From JABFRG01 sp038210445 (GTDB lineage Bacteria; Myxococcota_A; Polyangia; Polyangiales; Polyangiaceae), in the NCBI GenBank assembly GCA_038210445.1, contig JBBQWQ010000021.1:62001-126000 (forward strand): a DNA stretch of 64,000 bases, given 5' to 3'. The position numbers and the translations under genes were made by a program. The notes beneath the pieces are model-generated. The model ran no database searches, was not told the DNA's origin, and saw only the letters and a list, made by a program, of their open reading frames with translations. Shown piece after piece: positions 16,071 through 24,689 of the stretch (positions are counted from its first letter, which is position 1; each line of letters opens with the position of its first letter).

Positions 16071-17252
16071 CTACGGCTTTGCCAGGCGCAACACGCCGCC
16101 GCCGTAGAGGCCGACGTAGATGGCCTGGTCGTCGACCTCGATGTCCTGCACGCGATCGAGGTTCGTGAGCAGGGTGGTGGCCTGGGTGCAGCCCGCGATT
16201 GGGCACGCGTACACGCCGCCGGTGAGCGTGCCTTCGTTGCCCTGGGTTCCCCAGTACACCGTGGTGTCGTCGGCGGTGACGCAGTTGGGGAGCACCGCGG
16301 CGTTGAAGTAGGCAGTCTGGCTCGTGACGTCGGCGGTGTCGGCGCTGCGCACGAAGCCAGGATTGTCTTTCAGATCGCCGGCGGTCCAGAACACCCGGCC
16401 GCGGCGCACCGCAACGCCGCCGCTGATGGCCGAGCCGCGCGCCTCGCCCACCGGGGTTGCCCCTCCCAACCCGGAGAGCGGAGCCCGGAAGAGGGAGTTG
16501 AGGATGGACTTGTAGTATACATACGTATCGTCCACCGCCAGCTTGAAGGGTCGCCCTGCGGTGGCCAGTGGCACCGCGTTCGCGCCGTCCCATCGCGAGA
16601 CGGTGCTGCCCCCGTACTCGGCGAACACGAACGTGTCGCCGGTCCGCGCGCCGGTCAGCACCACGTCGCTGATCTCCGGGATGGCAATGACACGGCTCGG
16701 CGAGCCGGCGCACCCCTCCTTGGGGCAGCGGTACACGCCGCCGCCAGCGGCGCTCGTATCGCCGGAAGCCCACACCACGAGCGCGCCACCCACATCGATG
16801 CCCCACGCCGCGGTGGTGGTGCCCAACGTCTTGGCGTCGGTGCCGTCCTTCTTCACCCGGCTCACCGCACCCGAGGCGTATGATGTAAAATACACGTAAT
16901 CGCCTTCGAGGGCCACGCCGCGTACGTCGGAGGCAGCCCCGATGCGAACCGGCTGGCACTTTCCGCCGGCGCACGTGCCACCGAGGCAGGAGTGGCCACA
17001 GCGGCCGCAGTTCTGGTCGTCGCTATCGCGGGCCGGCGCTCCCTCCACGCACGCCTCTGCGTCGGGAGAGCCCGCTTCGCCGGTGCCCACCTCGACCGGC
17101 GCGCCATCCGAGGCCGCATCCGAGGCCGGGTCGAGCGGTGGCTTCTCAATGCCCAGCACCTGGACGCACGCGAAGGAAACAGGGAGGCACGCGAGCGCGA
17201 GGACCGCGCGACCGGCCACCCTGCGGCGCCACTTTTCCGTTCGATCAGACAT
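16071..17252 (-). CDS. lipoprotein with Cys-rich module and beta-propeller
   Basis: 393 residues from ATG 17252, which is preceded by GGAGCGGAG; an in-frame TTG 18 bases upstream is less likely. The leader ends in a lipobox-like Ser-Phe-Ala-Cys. An Asp/Ala/Gly linker leads into a short Cys-rich stretch (NCGRCGHSCLGGTCAGGKC), as found in many myxobacterial surface lipoproteins. The remainder has repeated propeller-blade strands (DYVYFTSYASGAVSRVKKDG; DTTVYWGTQG; DQAIYVGLYGGGVLRL), probably a six- or seven-bladed propeller. No enzyme motif was found. It converges on the kinase gene with an 11-base gap. Confidence 0.8.
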   Translation of the reverse strand: MSDRTEKWRRRVAGRAVLALACLPVSFACVQVLGIEKPPLDPASDAASDGAPVEVGTGEAGSPDAEACVEGAPARDSDDQNCGRCGHSCLGGTCAGGKCQPVRIGAASDVRGVALEGDYVYFTSYASGAVSRVKKDGTDAKTLGTTTAAWGIDVGGALVVWASGDTSAAGGGVYRCPKEGCAGSPSRVIAIPEISDVVLTGARTGDTFVFAEYGGSTVSRWDGANAVPLATAGRPFKLAVDDTYVYYKSILNSLFRAPLSGLGGATPVGEARGSAISGGVAVRRGRVFWTAGDLKDNPGFVRSADTADVTSQTAYFNAAVLPNCVTADDTTVYWGTQGNEGTLTGGVYACPIAGCTQATTLLTNLDRVQDIEVDDQAIYVGLYGGGVLRLAKP

Positions 17253-17620
17253 GAGCTCCGCTCCCAGCAAACCCTAGCCCTCCCTTTTGCGCAAGCTAGC
17301 CTACGCCGCAGCAAGGAGCGGACCATCGGCGGGTAGCGCGCACACGTACGCGAAGAGCCAACGTGTCATCCCCGGTCTTCACGCGCGGCGCGCGCCTGTA
17401 GCTCGAAGAAGCCAGGGGTATCCCGCGCGAACCCTGGAACCAAGAGCGAAGCTTCGTCGTGACCGCGACCGGGCACGGCGAGCTCTCGAGGTCCCTATTC
17501 GCCGATCCTCCGAATGGGTCGCCCCACCGGGACCTGGCGGCCCCAGCCGCGAGCTTCGGCGCCAATTGGCCAGATTTGCACCATCCGGCGGGCGGCTCGA
17601 CGATTGCTCATGTCCCTTTC
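17253..17620. other. intergenic, no supported gene
   Basis: Spacer of 368 bases between two divergently oriented lipoprotein genes. It must contain the promoters of both. I see no conserved RNA fold, repeat or coding frame worth calling. Confidence 0.4.
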
Positions 17621-18259
17621 ATGCACACGAGCACCTCCTGTCGAATCCTCCTCACTTGCCTTCTGGTAACCACCGGCTGCGCGTCGTTGCCGGCGCCCAC
17701 CGGGGTCACCGCCACCGGCGAACCGCTCTCGGTTCAGGAAGAGACCCACACTTACACGTACCGCACCAAGGAACGCGTAGGCGAGGTGGTATCGCGGGAC
17801 GCGCACGGCCACCGCTCGACCTCGACCATCTACGCTGATCGGCGGCGCACCGGCCACTACAAGGAGTGGACCGGGTACCAAGGCAGCACCGCCGTGAGCG
17901 ACGACGATCTCTTCCGGCTGGCGAAGGACCAGGCCGCGATTGAAGAGATCCAGAGCTCGCGGGAGTCGGGGGTGACCCTGAATCGCATCGGGTGGGTGAC
18001 GACGCTCCTCGGCGTCGGCGCTACCGGCACCGGCATCGGCCTGGCGATGGCCAATACCAACGAGGAGCGCGGGTTCTTCGATAGCCCCGTGGCGGTCGGG
18101 TTGAGCCTCGGCGGCGCCGTGCTGTGGGGTGTCGGCGTCTATCTGGTGACGCACGGAGCCGCCAAGGCGCAAGACAAGCACCCGCTGGAGCAAAAACGCG
18201 CCGAAGACGCCGCCGATCGCTACAACAAGTCACTCCCGACGGAGGCTGCAGAGAAGTGA
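17621..18259 (+). CDS. lipoprotein with two membrane segments, unknown function
   Basis: 212 residues. The leader ends in a good lipobox (Thr-Thr-Gly-Cys20-Ala-Ser). The central part is polar and Tyr/Thr/Arg-rich (HTYTYRTKERVGEVV), and two hydrophobic helices occupy about residues 118-138 and 150-172 (IGWVTTLLGVGATGTGIGLAMA; VAVGLSLGGAVLWGVGVYLV). The tail is Lys/Asp/Glu-rich. It lies 50 bases before the channel-like gene on the same strand and may share a transcript, but no family is recognised. Confidence 0.7.
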   Translation: MHTSTSCRILLTCLLVTTGCASLPAPTGVTATGEPLSVQEETHTYTYRTKERVGEVVSRDAHGHRSTSTIYADRRRTGHYKEWTGYQGSTAVSDDDLFRLAKDQAAIEEIQSSRESGVTLNRIGWVTTLLGVGATGTGIGLAMANTNEERGFFDSPVAVGLSLGGAVLWGVGVYLVTHGAAKAQDKHPLEQKRAEDAADRYNKSLPTEAAEK

Positions 18260-18292
18260 CCGGCACCGCGAAATTCGCCCCCGCTCGGTGGC

Positions 18293-18310
18293 CCCGGTAA
18301 GCTTACCGGG
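18293..18310. promoter_or_regulatory. 18-base perfect palindrome at the channel-gene start
   Basis: CCCGGTAAGCTTACCGGG is fully self-complementary and its last base is the G of the GTG start codon of the next gene. As DNA it could be an operator. In RNA it could form an intermolecular or hairpin structure that occludes translation initiation. No separate Shine-Dalgarno is visible. Confidence 0.45.
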
Positions 18311-18762
18311 TGATCCCCCGACTGCAGAGCGCCGCGACCCTTCTCGCCCTCGCCACCACCGCTGCGCCCGATATCCTCTCCTGGGGCCGCCTCAAGGAGA
18401 CCCTCCGCGACACGGTTGACGCAGACCCCATGGACGCGGCGCTCGGCTTCATCGGCACCGCATCGCTCCTCTTCTACGTGGCCGAGAAGGGGGAGAACCC
18501 CAAGGTCGAGACCCTGGGCGATGCCTTCGTGTTCATCTCCACCTGCATGTCTGTGGGCTACTCCGACATCTTCGCGCGCACCGAGGCCGGCAAGGCGGTC
18601 GCGACGCTGGTCATGACCTACGGCCCCGCGCTCAGCGCCAACATCCTGCGCAAGGGGCCGGAAGATACGCGCATCGTCCAGCGGCTCGACAAGCTCATCG
18701 AAGCGCTCACCCCTGCCAGCGCAAGCGCCGGCGCCGACGGCACCGTCCCCGGCTCCCGCTGA
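18310..18762 (+). CDS. two-helix K+-channel-like membrane protein with altered filter
   Basis: 150 residues, GTG start. Topology reads as TM1 (about 42-58), a pore loop (70-88) and TM2 (93-113). The loop is FVFISTCMSVGYSDIFARTE with Ser81-Val-Gly-Tyr-Ser85-Asp86, aligned with the TVGYGD filter of potassium channels and followed by the typical GKAVATLVMTYGP inner helix. The second filter glycine is replaced by Ser, so selectivity may differ or be lost. The C-terminal tail is short, with no RCK or cyclic-nucleotide domain. Its stop overlaps the ATG of the YqiJ-like gene (TGATG), so the two proteins are translationally coupled and probably interact. Confidence 0.72.
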   Translation: MIPRLQSAATLLALATTAAPDILSWGRLKETLRDTVDADPMDAALGFIGTASLLFYVAEKGENPKVETLGDAFVFISTCMSVGYSDIFARTEAGKAVATLVMTYGPALSANILRKGPEDTRIVQRLDKLIEALTPASASAGADGTVPGSR

Positions 18763-19541
18763 TGGCCGGCCTCCTCGCTCTGCTCGTGGGCTATCCGGCG
18801 GTGGTGTACACCGTGGCCCTCGGCGTGGTGCTCGTCTACTGGTTGTTCGTGGTGCTGGGCGCCGTGCACATCGACACCAGCCACGCCGACGGCGCGCTCG
18901 AGGGCGCCCTCGACGGCGGCGACGTGGGTGACGTGGGCGGCGGCCACCATGGCGACGTGGGCGGCGATCATGGCGGCGGCGACGTGGGCGACGCAGGCGA
19001 CGGCGACGCGGGTGGCGATCATGCCGGCGAAGGCGATACGCCCGGCGGGTCGGTCAACATGTTGGCCGCGCTCAAGCTCCGCTCGGTGCCGGCCACGGTG
19101 AGCCTCAGCTTCATCATTCTGTTCGCCTGGATCATCGCCGTCATGGGGATGAACTGGGCGAGTCACGCATTCCCCGGCCTCTCCACCGCGCTGCTGGGCA
19201 CCGCCATTCTCCTCCTGGCGCCCCTGCTGGCGCTCCCGCTCACGTCGCTTGCCATCCGTCCGCTGGCGCCGCTCTTCAAGCACCGCACGGCGACCCGGCA
19301 AAAGGAGCTGGTGGGAAAGATCTGCGTGGTGCGCACCGGCACCGTCGACGACACCTTCGGCGAAGCCACCCTCGAAGACGGCGGCGCTGGGCTGGTGGTG
19401 CGCGTGCGCATCGACGCCGGCGAAACACTGAAGCGCGGCGAGCAGGCGGTCATCGTGGGGTTCGACGAGGAGAAAGACGCCTTCCTGGTGGCGCCCATGT
19501 CGGCGGCCGAGCTCGATCCGCCGCCGCGGGCGCGCAAGTAA
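18762..19541 (+). CDS. YqiJ/NfeD-like membrane protein with OB-fold domain
   Basis: 259 residues. TM1 at about 11-34; then a 55-residue loop made almost only of Gly, Asp, Ala and His (38-92); TM2 at about 112-131; TM3 at about 140-165; and a C-terminal OB-fold-type domain at about 180-250 (LVGKICVVRTGTVDDTFGEATLED). This matches YqiJ-like proteins, which are encoded with flotillins (YqiK) and help organise membrane microdomains. Translationally coupled to the channel-like gene. A flotillin/YqiK gene lies 3 kb downstream on the same strand, separated by three opposite-strand genes. Confidence 0.78.
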   Translation: MAGLLALLVGYPAVVYTVALGVVLVYWLFVVLGAVHIDTSHADGALEGALDGGDVGDVGGGHHGDVGGDHGGGDVGDAGDGDAGGDHAGEGDTPGGSVNMLAALKLRSVPATVSLSFIILFAWIIAVMGMNWASHAFPGLSTALLGTAILLLAPLLALPLTSLAIRPLAPLFKHRTATRQKELVGKICVVRTGTVDDTFGEATLEDGGAGLVVRVRIDAGETLKRGEQAVIVGFDEEKDAFLVAPMSAAELDPPPRARK

Positions 19542-19549
19542 CCGGGACT

Positions 19550-20512
19550 TCAGCGCGGGGGCGGCGGCAAATCGCGGCAGGCGGTACCGAACTTGTCGAT
19601 GGCCTCCTTGAGGCTCTTCGAGAGATCGCCGTCGCAGATGCTGCTGAACACCGCGTTCTTGCCGGTTGCGGTGACGAAGTCGCCGAGGCGCTTGGCCTCG
19701 GCCGCGGAGCCGAACGTCGAGGTGCAGCTGGACTTGCCCGCGATCACCGCGGTGGCCCAGCGCGCGCGATCGCCGGTGAGCCCGTCGAGCATGGCCACGA
19801 AGTCCTGGGGCTTCTCCGCGCCTTTGAGGTCGCTGCACACGTCGCCAAAGCCTTCGTCGAGGTCTTTGGCGGCGTAAGAGCAGTCGTCTTCGTCGGTGAG
19901 GAAGACGATGGCGAGGAGCGCATCTTTGCGCAGGAAGCCGGCGTTGGTGCCGTCGGCGACGCGATCGGTGAGCGCCATCTTCATGCACTGGAGCGGCATC
20001 TCCTCGGAGGGGCCGTCGGTGCCCACGGTGGCCCGGCAACCGAACGACGCCGCAGCCTCGCCGCGGTCGAGCCAGCGCTTGGCGCCGCCGCAGTTGTTTC
20101 GGAACGCGCCGTCGTCGCCCTTCACGTCGTCTACCGTGATGCCGAAAGGCCCCTTGAGCTTGTACGACTTGCCGGTGGTGGTGACGGCGACGCGGTAGTC
20201 GAGCGGACCATTGGGGCCGCGGGTGGCGTCGAGGACGCTCACGAACTTGGGAAAGTTGGCGGCGAGGTTGGTCTGCTCCTCGGACATGCTGCCCGAGTTG
20301 TCGACCACGAACAGGATGTCCATCTTGTTGCACCCAGCGCCGCTATCACTGCCGCCGCCGCCGCCGTCGCCGGTGGGAAAGTCGAGGCCGTTCCCGCGCG
20401 CATCGCCGCCCGCATCGGCGCCGTCCTCGAACGTTGCGGTACCCGCGGCGCCGCAGGCCACCGAGACGACCGCGAGAGAGGCGAAGAGAGCAAGACCGAG
20501 GACGCGCTTCAT
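19550..20512 (-). CDS. vWA-domain lipoprotein
   Basis: 320 residues from ATG 20512. Lipobox Ser-Val-Ala-Cys20, a Gly/Asp-rich linker to about residue 60, then a von Willebrand A domain with a complete start of the metal-ion-dependent adhesion site: Asp71-x-Ser73-x-Ser75 (DNSGSMS), and LTDEDDCS further on for the later metal-site residues. Eight or so cysteines suggest disulfides. vWA proteins of this type bind other surface proteins in a metal-dependent way. It lies convergent to the YqiJ-like gene (8-base gap). It does not look like the cytosolic vWA partners of MoxR ATPases. Confidence 0.85.
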   Translation of the reverse strand: MKRVLGLALFASLAVVSVACGAAGTATFEDGADAGGDARGNGLDFPTGDGGGGGSDSGAGCNKMDILFVVDNSGSMSEEQTNLAANFPKFVSVLDATRGPNGPLDYRVAVTTTGKSYKLKGPFGITVDDVKGDDGAFRNNCGGAKRWLDRGEAAASFGCRATVGTDGPSEEMPLQCMKMALTDRVADGTNAGFLRKDALLAIVFLTDEDDCSYAAKDLDEGFGDVCSDLKGAEKPQDFVAMLDGLTGDRARWATAVIAGKSSCTSTFGSAAEAKRLGDFVTATGKNAVFSSICDGDLSKSLKEAIDKFGTACRDLPPPPR

Positions 20513-20623
20513 GGCGGGAGTTTGCGAGGAAGGCCCTGCGATCGCCACCTGCATTTGGCAACCCAGCGCCTATTTTTATGGCGTTCGGTGCGCTTTCCCG
20601 AGCGCACCGAGGGTCGCGCGCGC

Positions 20624-21301
20624 TCAGCCGGGCGGCGGATAGTGCGTCGCCACGCACTCGAAGCGATGGCTGGCAGCCACGTAGTCGCACACCCGTGACG
20701 GCGCACCCGGCGCGTTGCCGGATCCGCAGTCGCCGTCATCGGCGCAGGTGTCGCGCGAGGTGCGGCAGAACGAGCCTGCCGGCGGATGAAGCCGCCCGCC
20801 GGACATCCCCGCCAGGCCGCACACGTAGCCCGTCTCGCAGTCGGCGTTGCTCCGGCAGTTGTAGGGAATGCACGCGTTGCGGCCATCGGCGGCGCCGCCG
20901 CAGAAGCAACCGGTGCCCGCGGCGCAGTCGGCGTCCTTCTCGCACGCGTCGGCGGTGCACGCCTTGTGCGACATGCCGTGCCCCATGTACACGCTCCTGC
21001 AGCGCGGGTTCTTGCCTTTGGTGCATTCTGCATCTTTCTCGCAGGCATTGCTGGCCCCCGGGTGCAGCGGCTCCGGAGGCACCGGCGACTGGGTATCGGT
21101 GGGCGGCACGATGCATTTGCCGTTCACCTGCGCGTAGAGCATTCCCAGCGCCGGCGGCGGCGCCTTCTCGCGCGCGCTCGCGGCGGAGGCGGAGGCGGTG
21201 GCCTTCGCCGAGGGCACGCTGCCCGGCTCCACATCGCCCACGCTCTTGCGACAACCGACAGAGAGAGCGAAGAGAAGAAGCGCGGAGCGCAGGCGGTGCA
21301 T
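20624..21301 (-). CDS. Cys-rich lipoprotein (Dickkopf/EB-like repeats)
   Basis: 225 residues. The leader ends in Ser-Val-Gly-Cys17. After an Ala/Ser linker come repeated units of the form CEKDAECTKG...C, CEKDADCAAGTGCFC, CRSNADCETGYVC and CADDGDCGSG, about 20 cysteines in all. This repeat of CxxDxDC is common in myxobacterial surface lipoproteins and forms small disulfide-bonded modules. No catalytic motif. Possibly cotranscribed with the vWA lipoprotein (111-base gap), which would fit a cell-surface pair. Confidence 0.8.
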   Translation of the reverse strand: MHRLRSALLLFALSVGCRKSVGDVEPGSVPSAKATASASAASAREKAPPPALGMLYAQVNGKCIVPPTDTQSPVPPEPLHPGASNACEKDAECTKGKNPRCRSVYMGHGMSHKACTADACEKDADCAAGTGCFCGGAADGRNACIPYNCRSNADCETGYVCGLAGMSGGRLHPPAGSFCRTSRDTCADDGDCGSGNAPGAPSRVCDYVAASHRFECVATHYPPPG

Positions 21302-21495
21302 GGCGCCAGCGTAGAGGAGATTGGTGTTGTTCGCCGATACCTTCGGGATTCCTTCGCCTCCCGTCGCTGACCTTCCGAAATATGCGGCTGCCCATCTACG
21401 TGGATGCGGCAGCGGGAGACGGGATCGCGTTCAGCAAGGGGGGCCTCGCTAGGCAGAGCGCTCGGAAGACCCCGCAGATGGCGAGGACGCGATCG

Positions 21496-22335
21496 CTATT
21501 CGTCGACGATGACCGCGTCTCGCACCCCCGCCGCCGCGAGCAGGCCTTCCACGAGCCTGCGCAGCTTCTCGGGGTCGGTCGTCGCGACGTGGACGTCGAC
21601 CCGCCCTTCGCCTGCGCCCGCGCTGATGATCTCGCCGAGCCCGCTCGCGCCGATCTTGTCCTCGAGCGCGTGCCTCGCGCGGAGCTCGCCGCTCGTGGGC
21701 AGCTCTGCGCCAGCGATGGAATACTGGATATGGACCTGCTTGCGCGAGCGCTTGCGCGGCCACTTCGCGAGCACCTCGCGGGTGCGCACGCGCGACCGAT
21801 CCTCCAGGTCGACCAGCTCTGCTTCGGAGAAGTCCTTCCGCCAGCGGGCGTGGCGCGGATAGGGCGGCACGGTGTGCCCGGGAAGCAAGCGCTTGTCGAT
21901 GTGCTTGGGGTCGCCGTAGTGGTCCCAGGGAAAGATTCCCCAGTAGCACTCGAGCTCCCCCTGCGTCATGAATCCCGTCGAGGAGGCGCCGTTCAACCCG
22001 AACGGGGTGAGATGACGGGCCACGTCGAAATTGTCGTACGAACGAAACGGACGATGACCCACCGCGTGCCATGCGCCATACCGGATCATGTCATCGGTCG
22101 GCGATACGACCATCATCGGTGACGTCGGATCCGTGATGAGGTCGACCGCGAGGGACAGCACCGCCCCCGGTTCGAGCCTGCATGCGAAGAACGCGACGGC
22201 GATCTGCGCGATCGATCCCGATCGGTCGAGCTCGATCGCGCCGGCCAGCTGTCCGAGCGCGGCGCTGCCGTCGAGCAACGGCACCGCGAGGATGGTGCCG
22301 ACAGGGGGAAGGCTGGTCTTGCGAGTTTTCGTCAT
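21496..22335 (-). CDS. Imm26-like immunity protein with extra C-terminal domain
   Basis: 279 residues. The N-terminus (PPVGTILAVPLLDGSAALGQLAG) has the opening strand pattern of Imm26-family immunity proteins, which neutralise polymorphic or contact-dependent toxins; the next ~90 residues fit that fold. Residues ~185-279 form a second small alpha/beta domain (LEDKIGASGLGEIISAGAGEGRVDVHVATTDPEKLRRLVEGLL), of a ferredoxin-like type seen in other immunity-associated proteins. Its ATG overlaps the TGA of a tiny upstream frame. No intact toxin gene is adjacent, so it may protect against kin toxins or be an orphan. Family call is by pattern, not by search. Confidence 0.6.
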   Translation of the reverse strand: MTKTRKTSLPPVGTILAVPLLDGSAALGQLAGAIELDRSGSIAQIAVAFFACRLEPGAVLSLAVDLITDPTSPMMVVSPTDDMIRYGAWHAVGHRPFRSYDNFDVARHLTPFGLNGASSTGFMTQGELECYWGIFPWDHYGDPKHIDKRLLPGHTVPPYPRHARWRKDFSEAELVDLEDRSRVRTREVLAKWPRKRSRKQVHIQYSIAGAELPTSGELRARHALEDKIGASGLGEIISAGAGEGRVDVHVATTDPEKLRRLVEGLLAAAGVRDAVIVDE

Positions 22336-22379
22336 TTGGGGACGCAGCCACCTGCGTTTGCGTAGTTGGTGTCACTCAT
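22332..22379 (-). other. 15-codon frame overlapping the Imm26-like start; possible relic of a toxin 3' end
   Basis: The frame MSDTNYANAGGCVPK ends in a TGA that overlaps the immunity-gene ATG (ATGA), the usual junction between a polymorphic toxin gene and its immunity gene. The frame stays open upstream of this ATG (LENARHE precedes it), so this may be the tail of a decayed toxin gene or a short coupling leader. Evidence is limited to the overlap and the reading frame. Confidence 0.3.
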
Positions 22380-22677
22380 CTCGTGGCGAGCATTTTCCAG
22401 GCGCCCGCCCAGGGTGGCTCGGGCGGGTCGGCCAGTGCATGGTAGAGCGATATTTCTGCATGCTGCCACACGACGGTGATCGTGCGGATGCCCGCGAGCT
22501 TTCGCAAGGCGACGTTCTGCCCGCAGTCCCGATAGGACCGCTCGGGCTCCGGCTCGCGTTTTTCCGGTGCCGCGCGCCAGCGCCTGCCAGGAAGTTGGCT
22601 CCTTTCGCCCAGCTCCGTACGCTTTGCGCTGCGCAGAATGAGGGCGAATCCTCGGAGTGCGCACCTGGAGTCGACAC
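22380..22677. other. intergenic, upstream of the flotillin operon
   Basis: About 300 bases between the divergent Imm26-like and flotillin genes. It should hold the promoter of the flotillin-ATPase operon. GGAG lies 8 bases before the flotillin ATG. No clear operator, hairpin or coding region was found by eye. Confidence 0.35.
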
Positions 22678-24684
22678 ATGGCGGAGAATCTTCCCCTTCT
22701 CATCATCCTCATCGTCATCGCGGTGCTCATCGTGTTCGGCACGCTGATCATGGTGGCGAGGTTCTATCGGCAGGTAGACCAAGGCCGCGCCCTCATCGTG
22801 AACACGATGCGCTCGGAGCCGGTCGTCACCTTCACCGGTGCGGTGGTTTACCCCATCGTCAACCGCGCCGAGCTCATGGACATGTCGGTGAAGATGGTCG
22901 AGATCGACCGCCGCGGAAAGGAGGGGCTCATCTGCAAAGACAATATCCGCGCAGACATCAACGTGAGCTTCTTCATCCGCGTGAACAAGACCCAGGAAGA
23001 CGTCCTCAAGGTGGCGCAATCGGTGGGCTGCGCCCGCGCCTCCGACGCGGTAGCCCTGCGCGAGCTCTTCAGCGCCAAGTTCTCCGAAGCCCTGAAGACC
23101 GTGGGCAAGCACTTCAACTTCGAAGACCTTTACAAGATGCGCGAAGAGTTCAAAGACCAGATCATCAAGGTCATCGGTCGCGACCTCAACGGCTTCATCC
23201 TCGACGACGCCGCCATCGACTTTCTCGAGCAGACGCCGCTCTCGTCGCTCGACCCCAACAACATCATGGACGCCGACGGTATCCGCAAGATCACCGATCT
23301 CACGGTGATTCAGAACGTGCAGACCAACGAGCTCCGGCAAAAGGAGCGCATGGAGATCGGCAGCCAGAACCTCACCGCCGACGAAGCGGTGTTCCGCTTC
23401 GAGCAGCGCCGGGCCGAGGCCGAGGCCAAGAAGGAACGCGAGATCGCCGTCGCCAAGACGCGCGAGCAGAACGAGGCCCAGCGCATCGCCTCCGACGAGC
23501 ACAAGAAGACGCTCCTGGTGCAGCACAAAAACGACGAGGAATCGAGCATCGCCGACCAGGCGCGGGCACGCGGCATCGCGGTGGCCGAGAAGAACCGCGA
23601 GCGGGAAATCGCCGTAGAAACCGAGCGCGTCGAGAAGGCGCGGCAGCTCGAGGTCATCAACCGCGAGCGCGAAGTCACCCTCGGTACCATCGCCAAGGAG
23701 AAGGAAGTCGAGCTCCAGAAGAAGGAGATCGCCGACGCCATCCGCGCCCGTATCGCCGTCGACAAGACCGTCGCCACCGAGGAAGAGGCCATCAAGGATC
23801 TGCGCGCCAACTCCCAGGCCACCCGCGAGAAGGACGTTATTCGCATCGCCGCCGAGGCCGAGGCCCAGGGCTCGCTCGTCAAGCAGATCAAGGCCGCCGA
23901 GGCCAGCGAAGAGGCCGCCAAGTTCAAGGCCCGGGAGAAGATCGTCACCGCCGACGCCGAGCTCGACACCGCCGACAAGGTGGCGCGCGCGAAGATTCGC
24001 CTGGCCGAGGGCAAGCCGGCCGAGGCCGCCGCCGAGGGCCTGGCCAACGTGAAGGTGCGCGAAGCCGACGCCGTCGCCACCGAGAAGCAGGGTCGCGCCG
24101 CCGCCAACGTGGTGCGCGAGAAGCTCCTGGCCGAAGCAGCAGGCGACGAGCAAAAGGGCCTCTCTGCAGCCCGGGTGAAGGAAGCGGAAGCCGCCGCCAT
24201 CGAGAAGCGCGGCGCCGCCGACGCCTCCGCCACCCGGCAAAAGCTCTTGGCAGAAGCTGCGGGCATCGCCGAGAAGGCCTCGGCCATGAAGGCCCTCGAC
24301 GAGGCCGGTCGCGGCCACGAAGAGTTCCGACTCCGGCTCGACAAAGAGAAGGTGGTGGAGCTCGAGTCCATCAGGAACCGGAAAGACATCGCCACCGCCC
24401 AGGCCGAGGTCATGAAAGAAGCCTTCAGCCACGCCAAGATCAACATCGTGGGCGGCGACGGGCAGTTCTTCGATCGCTTCATCAAGGCCGTCTCGGTGGG
24501 TCAATCCATCGAGGGCGTCATGGACCACAGCGAGACCGTGCGCACGCTCGCGCAAGACGTGCTGGGCAAGGCCTCGGGCGATCCCGCCATCGCCGGCCTG
24601 CTCTCGCAGTTCATGAGCCGGGCCGACGACGCCCAGAAGGCGCGCCTGCAGCAGCTTCTGAGCGCCGGCACGCCTACCAAGTAA
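22678..24684 (+). CDS. flotillin / YqiK-like SPFH (band 7) protein
   Basis: 668 residues. A single N-terminal transmembrane helix (about 4-28, LPLLIILIVIAVLIVFGTLIMVA) is followed by an SPFH domain to about 200 (FYRQVDQGRALIVNT, then DNIRADINVSFFIRV) and a very long Ala/Glu/Lys/Arg coiled coil (about 220-590) that includes a duplicated segment around VREKLLAEAAGDEQKG and TRQKLLAEAAGIAEKA. Flotillins oligomerise on the inner membrane and organise microdomains. A GGAG ribosome site lies 8 bases upstream. The next gene starts 5 bases after the stop, so the flotillin and the giant ATPase are one transcription unit. Confidence 0.92.
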   Translation: MAENLPLLIILIVIAVLIVFGTLIMVARFYRQVDQGRALIVNTMRSEPVVTFTGAVVYPIVNRAELMDMSVKMVEIDRRGKEGLICKDNIRADINVSFFIRVNKTQEDVLKVAQSVGCARASDAVALRELFSAKFSEALKTVGKHFNFEDLYKMREEFKDQIIKVIGRDLNGFILDDAAIDFLEQTPLSSLDPNNIMDADGIRKITDLTVIQNVQTNELRQKERMEIGSQNLTADEAVFRFEQRRAEAEAKKEREIAVAKTREQNEAQRIASDEHKKTLLVQHKNDEESSIADQARARGIAVAEKNREREIAVETERVEKARQLEVINREREVTLGTIAKEKEVELQKKEIADAIRARIAVDKTVATEEEAIKDLRANSQATREKDVIRIAAEAEAQGSLVKQIKAAEASEEAAKFKAREKIVTADAELDTADKVARAKIRLAEGKPAEAAAEGLANVKVREADAVATEKQGRAAANVVREKLLAEAAGDEQKGLSAARVKEAEAAAIEKRGAADASATRQKLLAEAAGIAEKASAMKALDEAGRGHEEFRLRLDKEKVVELESIRNRKDIATAQAEVMKEAFSHAKINIVGGDGQFFDRFIKAVSVGQSIEGVMDHSETVRTLAQDVLGKASGDPAIAGLLSQFMSRADDAQKARLQQLLSAGTPTK

Positions 24685-24689
24685 CGTAA

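Noticed and set aside
19550..20512. vWA protein as a partner of the AAA+ ATPase (MoxR-vWA type)
   Set aside because: It is a lipoprotein on the other strand and lies outside the cytoplasm, whereas such partners are cytosolic.
22372..24555. 727-codon minus-strand frame opposite flotillin
   Set aside because: Leu/Gly/Val-rich mirror of the coiled-coil codons of the real gene.
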